From the NCBI RefSeq assembly GCF_018613895.1, contig NZ_JAGGPH010000003.1, positions 186,001 to 250,000 on the forward strand: a DNA stretch of 64,000 nucleotides, written 5' to 3'. The DNA comes from Curtobacterium sp. ISL-83 (lineage in GTDB: Bacteria; Actinomycetota; Actinomycetes; Actinomycetales; Microbacteriaceae). The notes under the pieces are model-generated. The model was given only the letters and a program-made list of their open reading frames with translations. It searched no databases and had not been told where the DNA came from. Below, piece after piece: positions 43,446-50,248 of this stretch (the first letter of the stretch is position 1; every line of letters begins with the position of its first letter). The position numbers and the translations under genes are program-made.

Positions 43446-43910
43446 ATGTCGTACCCCGTCGACTTCGTGAACGTGTCCACCGTCGGTCTCGAGTCGTCGC
43501 CGGTGGTCGAGGCCCTCGCCGGTCTGCGTGCCAACGAAGCCCGCTACTTCAAGAACAAGTACGACCACGTCTTCACGACGGAGCCCGCGTCCGAGGTGCC
43601 GGAGCTGGTCGAGTACGTCGCCCGGGTCCTGCAGGAGCGCGACATCGTGATCGCATCTCCAGCGCTCGAAGCGACGCAGTTCGAGGTCGGGGGTGTTCGC
43701 TGGACCTACGTGTTCTACGAATCCGGCCTGTCGATCAACGTGCTCTACGCGCTCGAGCCGGGCGGCAAGCGGGCTGTCGGCTTCAAGCTCTCCGACGGCA
43801 TGGAGATCCCCACGGAGTTGGCGGAAAAGTTCAAGTTCGCGCGCCAGAAGTCGAAGCTCGCCGGGACCATCCGCGGCTCGTTCTTCGTCATCAAGGGCGA
43901 GTACCCCTGA
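43446..43910 (+). CDS. Conserved hypothetical protein, 3' end used as prophage integration site
   Basis: 154 residues, no family recognised; mixed alpha/beta with YKFxxKYDHVF-like and RWTYVFYESGLSINVLYALE segments. AGGAGG lies 5 bases before the ATG. Its last codons (FFVIKGEYP) contain the left prophage repeat; the right copy encodes FVIKGEY-stop, so the native protein ended one residue earlier and the element supplied the present ending CCC-TGA. The gene therefore remains intact after integration. Confidence 0.75.
   Translation: MSYPVDFVNVSTVGLESSPVVEALAGLRANEARYFKNKYDHVFTTEPASEVPELVEYVARVLQERDIVIASPALEATQFEVGGVRWTYVFYESGLSINVLYALEPGGKRAVGFKLSDGMEIPTELAEKFKFARQKSKLAGTIRGSFFVIKGEYP
43884..43904 (+). 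repeat. attL core
   Basis: TTCGTCATCAAGGG, then C, then GAGTAC; inside the last codons of the host gene. The matching attR has T at the variable base. Confidence 0.85.
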
Positions 43911-43929
43911 GTTAGCGCGGATCGCGGGG

Positions 43930-45021
43930 TCAGTTGGCCCGATCAGTCCGCAGAGAGTCCGCAGAACGGTGCGACGAGCGCATGAGGTTCGCGGCCGCCG
44001 CTCGTGTGCGGTCCTCGGCGTCGGCCCACAGGTGGCTGTAGGTGCTCAGCGTTGTTGAGGCGTTCGCGTGCCCGAGCGCGCGCTGCACCGTGACGACGTC
44101 GGCTCCGTTCGCGATGAGGCCGGACGCGTAGTAGTGCCTCAGGTCGTGAGGGGTGAGGCCGGAGATGCCGGCGCGCTCGATCGTCTTGTTGAAGTGCCAG
44201 CTCAACGAGTCAGGGTTCGGTGGTCGACCAGGCATCAGCCAGCCTTCGTCACCGTGCACGCCGACGGTCGAGACGTGTGCCGACAGGAGCTCCACCAACT
44301 CATCGGGCAGGGGGACAGGCCGCTCGCTGCCGTGCTTCGGCGGCTTTACCACCAGCTTCCCCGGCTCGTTCTGCACCTGGCGCGTGACCTGCAGCGTCCG
44401 CTTGAGGAAGTGCACGTCGCCGACCTGCACGCCGGCCACCTCGCCGAGCCGTAGCCCGGCGAACGCAGCGAGCGCGACGAATGGCTTGAACCAGTCCTCC
44501 GCTGCGTCGAACAGGTCCCCGACCTGCTCCGGAGACGGAATCCTCATCGCCGCCTGCGCACGCCGCAGCCGGGGGAGTCGGACCCCCAGTGACGGATCTG
44601 ACGAAAGAAGCCGATCCATGATCGCTGCTCGGAGCACAGTCCGGAGGTTGCCGATCCTGGTCCGGACTGTGCCCGGGGCGTATCGGGCCTCCATCGACTT
44701 CACCCACGACTCAACGTGTGATCGGCGGATTCGGCCGAGCTCGGTGTCGGCGAAGCTGCAGTCCTTCAGCATCGTGTCGAAGTTCGACCGTGTCGACGTC
44801 GCCCACAGCTGCCGGGCTGACCAGTCGTCGTAGTACGACCGCAGAGTCACCTTGGCCGTCTTCGGGTCCACGTAGGTCCCAGTGATGACCGACGACGCCA
44901 CCTGATCAAGCCATGCCTGTCCGTCACGCTTCAGCTTGAAGTGCCTCGAGTGCTCTTTGCCTTCGTCGTCCCGGTAGCGGGCTCTCCAAGTGCCGTTCGG
45001 GCGCTGCCTAATGCTCGTCAT
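43930..45021 (-). CDS. int: Tyrosine site-specific integrase
   Basis: 363 residues from the third of three consecutive ATGs, chosen because GAGG lies 6-7 bases upstream. N-terminal arm-binding/AP2-like part (RPNGTWRARYRDDEGKEHSR), core-binding SAM-like domain, and catalytic domain with AGLRLGEVAG (first Arg), HDLRHYYASGL (His-x-x-Arg), GHANASTTLSTYSHL (His and the Tyr nucleophile). The gene lies 25 bases inside attL and its 3' end contains the paired AGTCCGCA arm-site candidates. The upstream repressor gene overlaps its start by 14 bases. Confidence 0.93.
   Translation of the reverse strand: MTSIRQRPNGTWRARYRDDEGKEHSRHFKLKRDGQAWLDQVASSVITGTYVDPKTAKVTLRSYYDDWSARQLWATSTRSNFDTMLKDCSFADTELGRIRRSHVESWVKSMEARYAPGTVRTRIGNLRTVLRAAIMDRLLSSDPSLGVRLPRLRRAQAAMRIPSPEQVGDLFDAAEDWFKPFVALAAFAGLRLGEVAGVQVGDVHFLKRTLQVTRQVQNEPGKLVVKPPKHGSERPVPLPDELVELLSAHVSTVGVHGDEGWLMPGRPPNPDSLSWHFNKTIERAGISGLTPHDLRHYYASGLIANGADVVTVQRALGHANASTTLSTYSHLWADAEDRTRAAAANLMRSSHRSADSLRTDRAN
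43945..43963 (+). promoter_or_regulatory. Candidate integrase arm-type sites, left
   Basis: Two direct copies of AGTCCGCA at 43945 and 43956, 11 bp apart (one helical turn), within the int 3' end and 41 bp from the attL core. The same pair with the same spacing is found inside attR. Confidence 0.6.
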
Positions 45022-45595
45022 CATCATCCTCGTCTAGTGCATCGACGACGCCGTCGGCGACGGCATGAAGCACGTTGCGCATCAGTTCCGCACCAGCCTT
45101 TGTTGTCAGGACGAGCTCCGGACCTTCAACCTCCGTGTTCGCACGCCACCGCGCGGCCACCCATCGCAGGTAGGAGTCCGCATCGCGCGGCTGATCGAAG
45201 CGCTCGTCCCGGGCAGCTTCGAGGACCCTCGGCTCGTTCTGCACCTGGTAGTGGATATCAGCGAGTGCGTGAGCAGCGGCGAGACCTGCTTCTTCGAACG
45301 CTTGGAGGGTGATGTCTACGAAGCGGCGCTGCCGCGCGAAGATCTGTTCCGGCGTTTGAGTGTCTTGTACCAGGTCGCTCAAGTCCAGGTTCAACACCTG
45401 CGCGATCGTCAGCGCCTCCGTCAACCGGACGGACCGGGTGCCCTTCTCGATGCGGGAGACAGCGGAAGCATCCACCGGCATCCCTGCTTCGGTGAGCAGC
45501 TCGGCGAAGGCGCGCTGGGAGATCTCGCGTGCTTGGCGTGATTCAAGGACCGCGCGACCAAAGAGCTGGTCCGCGGTCAGTTCGTCGTTGTCCAC
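45008..45595 (-). CDS. XRE-type repressor, probable immunity regulator
   Basis: 195 residues. Helix-turn-helix of the cro/C1 type at residues 10-70 (FGRAVLESRQAREISQRAFAELL, VDASAVSRIEKGTRSVRLTEAL), with a C-terminal helical part and an acidic tail (ALDEDDDDEH). GTG start 6 bases after TAGCGT, so leaderless. A palindrome GTTGTC-N5-GACAAC overlaps the start codon, suggesting autorepression. Divergent from the early gene operon; overlaps int by 14 bases, which couples immunity and integrase expression. Confidence 0.85.
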   Translation of the reverse strand: MDNDELTADQLFGRAVLESRQAREISQRAFAELLTEAGMPVDASAVSRIEKGTRSVRLTEALTIAQVLNLDLSDLVQDTQTPEQIFARQRRFVDITLQAFEEAGLAAAHALADIHYQVQNEPRVLEAARDERFDQPRDADSYLRWVAARWRANTEVEGPELVLTTKAGAELMRNVLHAVADGVVDALDEDDDDEH

Positions 45596-45603
45596 ATGAC
45601 AAC
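45587..45603. promoter_or_regulatory. Candidate repressor operator at the immunity divergent promoter
   Basis: GTTGTC (45587-45592) and GACAAC (45598-45603) form an inverted repeat around the repressor start codon. A second inverted repeat GCATAG (45610) / CTATGC (45629), the latter also the rightward -10 TATGCT, lies in the same gap. Confidence 0.55.
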
Positions 45604-45687
45604 GCTATTGCATAGAGCACAACTTCCGCTATGCTTGCTCTCACAGCCACAACGTTGCACAGACGCAACCGGAAGGATCTTCGAACG

Positions 45688-45879
45688 ATGGAAGCACTGA
45701 TCGTCCTCCTGACACTGGAGGAGACGGCCGAACGAATCCGCCGCTCACCAGCGGCGCTCCGCTACATGATCCACAGGGGCACAGCGCCTCGATCTGCACT
45801 CCTCGGGGGGCGTCGGTTCTTCAAGGAGGCCGATGTCAACGCGTGGGTCGAAGCGGCATTCGAGAAGGAGGCCTCCTGA
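45688..45879 (+). CDS. Excisionase/AlpA-like helix-turn-helix protein
   Basis: 63 residues: LLTLEETAERIRRSPAALRY then HRGTAPRSALLGGRRFFKEA, the winged-helix pattern of MerR/AlpA/Xis proteins ending with the DVNAWVE type of helix. GGAAGGA lies about 11 bases upstream of the ATG. First gene of the rightward early operon, so either an excisionase or an early activator. Confidence 0.78.
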   Translation: MEALIVLLTLEETAERIRRSPAALRYMIHRGTAPRSALLGGRRFFKEADVNAWVEAAFEKEAS

Positions 45880-46193
45880 ACCTCCCAGATCGCGCGATCG
45901 ACGACAGCCTCGCGCCCCCTGCCTACGGCGACCCAACCGGCGAAGAAGCCGTCAGGAACATCCTGATCGGGGCTGATTGGTCGCCACACGCCGACTGGAA
46001 GCTGGTCGGTCCCTGGCGTGACGACAAGCAGCCGATCTCGGTCCTGCTTGATCCACGCCTCGCTCTTGAACTGATGCGATTCCTCGGACGCCAAGCCGAG
46101 GTCAAGCACAGCAGAAGCGGTCGGAGCGTTCGCGCCCGGCTCAAGAAGAAGGCCCCAGGTGCGCCAACACCCGGGGCCGAGTCCAACAAGTAA
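45843..46193 (+). CDS. Hypothetical early prophage protein
   Basis: Up to 116 residues from GTG 45843, inside the preceding gene; a CTG at 45876 overlapping the upstream stop (CTGA) and preceded by AAGGAGG at 4 bases is an alternative and would give 105 residues starting LNLPDRAIDDSL. The middle (WKLVGPWRDDKQPISVLLDPRLALELMRF) is regular alpha/beta; the C-terminus is basic. No family recognised. Confidence 0.65.
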   Translation: MGRSGIREGGLLNLPDRAIDDSLAPPAYGDPTGEEAVRNILIGADWSPHADWKLVGPWRDDKQPISVLLDPRLALELMRFLGRQAEVKHSRSGRSVRARLKKKAPGAPTPGAESNK

Positions 46194-46220
46194 CCATCAC
46201 GAAACCGAAGGACGAAGACA

Positions 46221-46652
46221 TTGTCTCTCAACAACACGATCATCTCACGCCCTACTGACATCCCCGCAAGCGCCCCTTCGGGGGTCGACGTCGCGACCCG
46301 GGTGGGTACGCCAGCACTCCAAATCAAGGGATGGCACCACAAGCAGTGGAAGCACCCCGACCCGAACAACCTGTACAGGGTGATCACCGAGCACCGGACC
46401 TACGAGGACAATGCCGAGCAGGTCGTAGCGATGCCCGACGCCACGACTTGGGGGCACCTGACACCCACCGAGTACCAGCTCACGACCACTCCCGGCTTCC
46501 AGTGGGGCGACTTTCCCGAAGACCAGATCAGCAGCCGACCGAACGAATTCGTCATGACGTACGTCGGACTGTACAAGCTCGTTGGCTACTCGATGGACCC
46601 GTGGGAAGGCCTCATCACCGCGAAGTTCGAGCGGGTCGAAGGTGACGCCTGA
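46221..46652 (+). CDS. Hypothetical early prophage protein
   Basis: 143 residues from a TTG with GAAGGA 8 bases upstream. Rich in aromatic residues (KGWHHKQWKHPDPNNLYRVI, YVGLYKLVGYSMDPWEGLIT). No family recognised. The stop overlaps the following ATG (TGATG). Confidence 0.65.
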   Translation: MSLNNTIISRPTDIPASAPSGVDVATRVGTPALQIKGWHHKQWKHPDPNNLYRVITEHRTYEDNAEQVVAMPDATTWGHLTPTEYQLTTTPGFQWGDFPEDQISSRPNEFVMTYVGLYKLVGYSMDPWEGLITAKFERVEGDA

Positions 46653-46879
46653 TGTCGGATGTCATCCAGCTCGTGAGCCTCGAGTACACCTCGCAGGGGA
46701 TGGCCGAAGTTGTCATCGACGCTCAACCAAGCCAGTTCAGTGACGGATACGCCATCGTTCTGACGCCCTCGGATGCGCTTCGGCTTGCGCACGCGATCGT
46801 GGCCCGTGTGGTGGACCGCAAGGCGCAACCGCTAGCCATTCCGCTTCTCGCTCCGACGCTGCAGCAGGTGGCTGCCTGA
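46652..46879 (+). CDS. Hypothetical small prophage protein
   Basis: 75 residues: MSDVIQLVSLEYTSQGMAEV, then VLTPSDALRLAHAIVAR. The C-terminal part resembles that of the next gene (TLTPDESRRLAICLLEAA), so the two may be tandem paralogues. Coupled to both neighbours by TGATG overlaps. Confidence 0.65.
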   Translation: MSDVIQLVSLEYTSQGMAEVVIDAQPSQFSDGYAIVLTPSDALRLAHAIVARVVDRKAQPLAIPLLAPTLQQVAA

Positions 46880-47058
46880 TGGGCGTGGTGAGGACGTCAT
46901 CGGGGCACATCGAGGTTCTGAGCGAGGCGAGCGGCGTACAGGTCCACGCAAGTGGGGCGCTGACAACGCTGACGCCCGATGAGTCGCGCCGGCTTGCAAT
47001 CTGCCTGCTCGAAGCCGCACAGGATGCCGAGCGACCGGAGCCGCCCGAGTGGCCGTGA
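46879..47058 (+). CDS. Hypothetical 59-residue prophage protein
   Basis: ATG overlaps the upstream stop (TGATG). Translation begins MGVVRTSSGHIEVLSEASGV and continues to TLTPDESRRLAICLLEAA and a Pro/Glu-rich end. Same length class and C-terminal pattern as the preceding gene. No family recognised. Confidence 0.6.
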   Translation: MGVVRTSSGHIEVLSEASGVQVHASGALTTLTPDESRRLAICLLEAAQDAERPEPPEWP

Positions 47059-47465
47059 GCCATTCCGGCACCAGGAAGCCCCCGACCCCTCAACAGAACG
47101 AGGGCGAGGGGGCTTTCTCGTACCCGGCTCAAATTCGACTCACGCCCCATGCCGAGCGCTATCTACATCAGCTTGCCACGGACCTTGCTGCCGGCTTCGT
47201 GGAGTTTGCGCAGCTCTCGCCAGCCCTGCGGGAGCTGCACGTGTTCGCGTTCGAGCAGGGCAGGGCATCGCTTCAGCCCGAACTCGACCACGCGAACGCG
47301 GAGGCGGACCGTCTGTACGCCGAGCTCGTTCGACGTCCACCTTCCCGCGATCAGGACTCACTCAACGCCTCGCTTGAGGCGCTCAAGCATCGCGGCGCTG
47401 AAGCCGCAGCCAAACGAGCGGCTGAGATCCGCGCCCAGATCTACTCCGGACAGGAGACCAAATGA
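47049..47465 (+). CDS. Hypothetical prophage protein with helical C-terminus
   Basis: 138 residues from GTG 47049 with GGAG 9 bases upstream; GTG 47055 overlapping the previous stop is an alternative. Middle FVEFAQLSPALRELHVFAFE and a long helical, Ala/Glu/Arg-rich C-terminus. The stop overlaps the ATPase start (ATGA). Confidence 0.65.
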   Translation: MAVSHSGTRKPPTPQQNEGEGAFSYPAQIRLTPHAERYLHQLATDLAAGFVEFAQLSPALRELHVFAFEQGRASLQPELDHANAEADRLYAELVRRPPSRDQDSLNASLEALKHRGAEAAAKRAAEIRAQIYSGQETK

Positions 47466-48544
47466 CCGTACCCAACAGCAGATTCGATGCCCGGTGGCTC
47501 GAAACTCAGAAGTTCCCGCCCGTGCAGTACGTCGTTCCCGAACTCATTCCCGAGGGACTGACCTTGCTCGTTGCTGCGCCGAAAATCGGCAAGTCGTGGA
47601 TGGTGCTTGGTCTGAGCATCGCCGTCAGCCTCGGTGACAAGGCATTCGGATCGATCCCAACCGGATCGCCCCGCCCCGTGCTCTACCTTGCACTCGAGGA
47701 TGGGCAGCGCCGCCTGCAGCAGCGCATGCGCTCGCTAGCGCCGGAGTTCTGGTCCCCGCTACTTCAGTTCCAAGTCGACCTCGAGCAAGACATCGTTACC
47801 ACCGTCGCGAACTACTTCCAGTCGCACCAGGACGCGGTGGTCGTCCTCGACACGCTCGGAAAGGTGCTTCCCAGCACCGGGAGCACGCAGACGCAGTACG
47901 CGGCCGACTACCAGTTCATGGGAGCACTCAAGAAGGCGTGTGACGCCGTTCCAGGGTCAAGCCTGATTGTGGTGCACCACACGAGAAAGGCTGGTGGCGA
48001 GGACTTCCTGGACGCCGTGAGTGGCACCCAGGGCATCGCGGGCGCAGCGGACACGATCTGTGTGCTCCGACGTGATCGGAAGGATCAGGGCGCAACCCTG
48101 CAGGTCACCTCCCGGGACGCTCGCGAGGGCGAGTACGGCATGACGCTCGCCGACAACGGGGCTTGGTCCATCATCGGTCGGTCGCTGAAGGATGCTGCTG
48201 CGTCTGCCCAGCTGTCACGGACCACCGCAGGGCTAAGCGACCGAATGACGGAAGTGATCGAGCTCGTGTCCGCTCACCCAGATGGCGTTCGAGCAGCCGA
48301 CGTCGCTGCGCAGCTTTCTATGGACGAGAAGATGGCCGGCACTTACTTGGGGCGTGCCTTCGATCAGGGTCGCTTGGCTAAGCCGACACGAGGGCTCTAC
48401 ACCCCCCTTGGAAGTGTGGAAAGTGTGGGAACAGAGTCTCATTCCCACGCTCTCAACACTTTCCACACGCCCCTAGGGGCGTTGGAAGTGGGTGCGGCAT
48501 TAACCCGATCACCGTCGCCTGCCCTGACTGCTCAGCCGCAGTAG
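47462..48544 (+). CDS. RecA-like/RepA-type ATPase with C-terminal winged helix
   Basis: 360 residues. Walker A AAPKIGKSWMVLGLSIAVS, Walker B DAVVVLDTLGKVLP, sensor-like SLIVVHHTRKAGGEDF and the GTQGIAGAADTICVL segment are typical of AAA_25/RepA-like replication helicases. Residues about 258-320 form a winged-helix module (MTEVIELVSAHPDGVRAADV, GRAFDQGRLAKPTRGLY). The probable role is replication of the element. Overlaps its upstream neighbour by ATGA. Confidence 0.82.
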   Translation: MTVPNSRFDARWLETQKFPPVQYVVPELIPEGLTLLVAAPKIGKSWMVLGLSIAVSLGDKAFGSIPTGSPRPVLYLALEDGQRRLQQRMRSLAPEFWSPLLQFQVDLEQDIVTTVANYFQSHQDAVVVLDTLGKVLPSTGSTQTQYAADYQFMGALKKACDAVPGSSLIVVHHTRKAGGEDFLDAVSGTQGIAGAADTICVLRRDRKDQGATLQVTSRDAREGEYGMTLADNGAWSIIGRSLKDAAASAQLSRTTAGLSDRMTEVIELVSAHPDGVRAADVAAQLSMDEKMAGTYLGRAFDQGRLAKPTRGLYTPLGSVESVGTESHSHALNTFHTPLGALEVGAALTRSPSPALTAQPQ

Positions 48545-48650
48545 TCATCGACATCAGCGGCCCCGGCATCGCGCACGTGACCCTCGAACACGACGACACG
48601 TGCCCGCGGCTCAATCACCCAGCCTTCGGGCTCACACACGGAATGTGACA
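48499..48650 (+). CDS. Putative small zinc-ribbon protein with a non-standard (ATT) start
   Basis: A 50-codon frame reading (ATT)NPITVACPDCSAAV and then HVTLEHDDTCPRL, with Cys-x2-Cys and a downstream Asp-Asp-Thr-Cys, a pattern I associate with small actinophage zinc-finger proteins. No ATG, GTG or TTG exists upstream in frame after the last stop. ATT 48499 has GGAAGTG 8 bases before it. It overlaps the end of the ATPase gene. It could also be a remnant. Confidence 0.4.
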
Positions 48651-48658
48651 GACACGAC

Positions 48659-49027
48659 ATGGACACCACCACCTGGGCGGAAGACTTCGCCAACCAGCTC
48701 GAGCACGCGTGGCACAACCAAGCGTTCGACGAGGGTACGCACGCTGACCGAATCATCGATGCGGTCGCCGGGTTCATCATGGCGGTTGAACTCGCAGCAG
48801 CCACCACCAACGACGAGATCCTGGACGTTGTGAGTACGCACCTAGCGGTGACCGCTGGCCCCGATGGGGATCACGACACCACCGATCTCCTTCATGCGGC
48901 GATCCTCAACCTGGCCGTCACGTTCCTGAAACCAGCACTCGACGTGCTGCAAGGAAATGAGTACGACGTTCGCGGTGTCGCGCAGAAGATGAAGGAAGTC
49001 ATCCTCGCATTCAACGAGGACCGCTGA
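48659..49027 (+). CDS. Hypothetical prophage protein
   Basis: 122 residues, acidic and helical (MDTTTWAEDFANQLEHAWHN, FIMAVELAAATTNDEILDVV, DLLHAAILNLAVTFLKPALD). No family recognised. Its stop overlaps the following ATG (TGATG), so the two are coupled. Confidence 0.65.
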   Translation: MDTTTWAEDFANQLEHAWHNQAFDEGTHADRIIDAVAGFIMAVELAAATTNDEILDVVSTHLAVTAGPDGDHDTTDLLHAAILNLAVTFLKPALDVLQGNEYDVRGVAQKMKEVILAFNEDR

Positions 49028-49425
49028 TGAGTTACCTGCTGGGGGATGACGGACCAGTTGCCGTCATCCCCGGCAGGGTTGCGCGCCTAATCGAGCGCGT
49101 ATTCCCTGACATCAAAGACCTGCGAATTGCCGCACGCGGAAGTGACTACTCGACATACCAGGCGCTCGACGCGCTTCACCGTGCGGCTCTTGCTTGGAGA
49201 ACTACCGCAACCGGAAAAGCTCAAGAACCCGAGCGGGAAAGTGCGAGACGATCTTTGTGGATGAGCAGCACGCAAGCGGCCGCTTACCTTCACATCGGTG
49301 AACGAGCAATCCGGGTTGCATGCGCACAACAGCGCATCCCCGCAGAGAAAGTCGACGGACGTTGGCGCATATCTGTCATCGACCTTGAGAACTACAAAGC
49401 AGCCCACGAACAGGAGCGGCCATGA
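49027..49425 (+). CDS. Helix-turn-helix (excisionase-family) protein
   Basis: 132 residues. The C-terminal half is a MerR/excisionase-like domain (MSSTQAAAYLHIGERAIRVA, KVDGRWRISVIDLENYKAAH); the N-terminal half has VARLIERVFPDIKDLRIAAR and is otherwise unrecognised. Possibly a late regulator. Coupled to both neighbours by overlaps. Confidence 0.72.
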   Translation: MSYLLGDDGPVAVIPGRVARLIERVFPDIKDLRIAARGSDYSTYQALDALHRAALAWRTTATGKAQEPERESARRSLWMSSTQAAAYLHIGERAIRVACAQQRIPAEKVDGRWRISVIDLENYKAAHEQERP

Positions 49426-50027
49426 CCACGGAACAGCAGACCCAGGCGGACACTATCCGCAACAAGTACAACGCAGACATGAACAACATCCGCGGTAATC
49501 GCACCCTCAGCGGCGATGGTAAGCGCGCTGCCATCGCGAAACTGTACGTCGACACCTCTGCCAGCCTCGACGCTCTCGCGGACGAGCAGACCGGCAACGG
49601 AGCCGCACGCGCAGCAACCCTCGAGCGCACGGTGTTCGGCCTTCCGGTCAACGCACCAACGGCCGACGTCGTGTCTTACCGCGACGCACTCGATCGGGTC
49701 AGCAGCATTGAGCCCACCAACCCACGTGCCGGCGAGCTGCTTACCTCGATGTACAAGACCGCGAAGCTGAGCGGTGACAGCATCCTTGGCAAGGCCATCC
49801 TCCTTGCAGCATTCGACAACCGAAACGTGGATCTCATCAACGAGTACATTGAGGACAATCCCTCGTTGGACGCGGCGATCAGTGAGCTATGGGATGTGCG
49901 GTTCGCCAACCGAGTCGACCCGACTGCCATGTGGATCTTCCACCTGCCGAAGCCCGATGAGTTCGCCAATCTTGACGACGTATCCATCCGAGCAATCGCG
50001 GCCAGCAAGAGCACCGCGACGGCCTGA
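49422..50027 (+). CDS. Phage structural-region hypothetical protein
   Basis: 201 residues. A helical N-terminus (TIRNKYNADMNNIRGNRTLS, GDGKRAAIAKLYVDTSASLD) and a C-terminus with helix repeats (ILLAAFDNRNVDLINEYIED). It lies just before the tape-measure gene and may be a tail-assembly or small structural protein; not recognised. Confidence 0.6.
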   Translation: MTTEQQTQADTIRNKYNADMNNIRGNRTLSGDGKRAAIAKLYVDTSASLDALADEQTGNGAARAATLERTVFGLPVNAPTADVVSYRDALDRVSSIEPTNPRAGELLTSMYKTAKLSGDSILGKAILLAAFDNRNVDLINEYIEDNPSLDAAISELWDVRFANRVDPTAMWIFHLPKPDEFANLDDVSIRAIAASKSTATA

Positions 50028-50248
50028 CGGGCACACCGAAACCCCTGGCAGGAGGGGTCCCGTCCGGATCGCTGCCGGACCTCCGGGGCGTGGACCCTTC
50101 TCTCCCCACTCGAAAAAAGGCCGGGTTCGGCCGATGAAGTAGCAACGTAGCCCGCCGGGAACACCCGGGCGTGAACGAGAGATCGTGCATGCCCGGGTAG
50201 GTGGGCTGCTTGGCGTGCCTGATTTCTCCTTAGCCAAGGAGAAGAGTT
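50028..50248. other. 221-bp gap with several hairpins before the tape-measure gene
   Basis: Contains short inverted repeats: CCCCT...AGGGG (50042-50057), GTCCGG...CCGGAC (50068-50087), GGCCG...CGGCC after an A-run (50121-50137), and a CCCGGG-rich pair near 50155-50200. The genes on either side would not normally adjoin, so the gap may also hold a deletion scar. Confidence 0.5.

Noticed and set aside
43034-43915. Plus-strand open frame crossing the 43.1-43.4 kb gap
   Set aside because: It overlaps the conserved gene at 43446 in another frame and its translation is Arg-rich with no motif.
45876-46193. CTG start for the early prophage gene as a firm second example of non-standard initiation
   Set aside because: A GTG at 45843 in the same frame is available, so CTG is only an alternative here.
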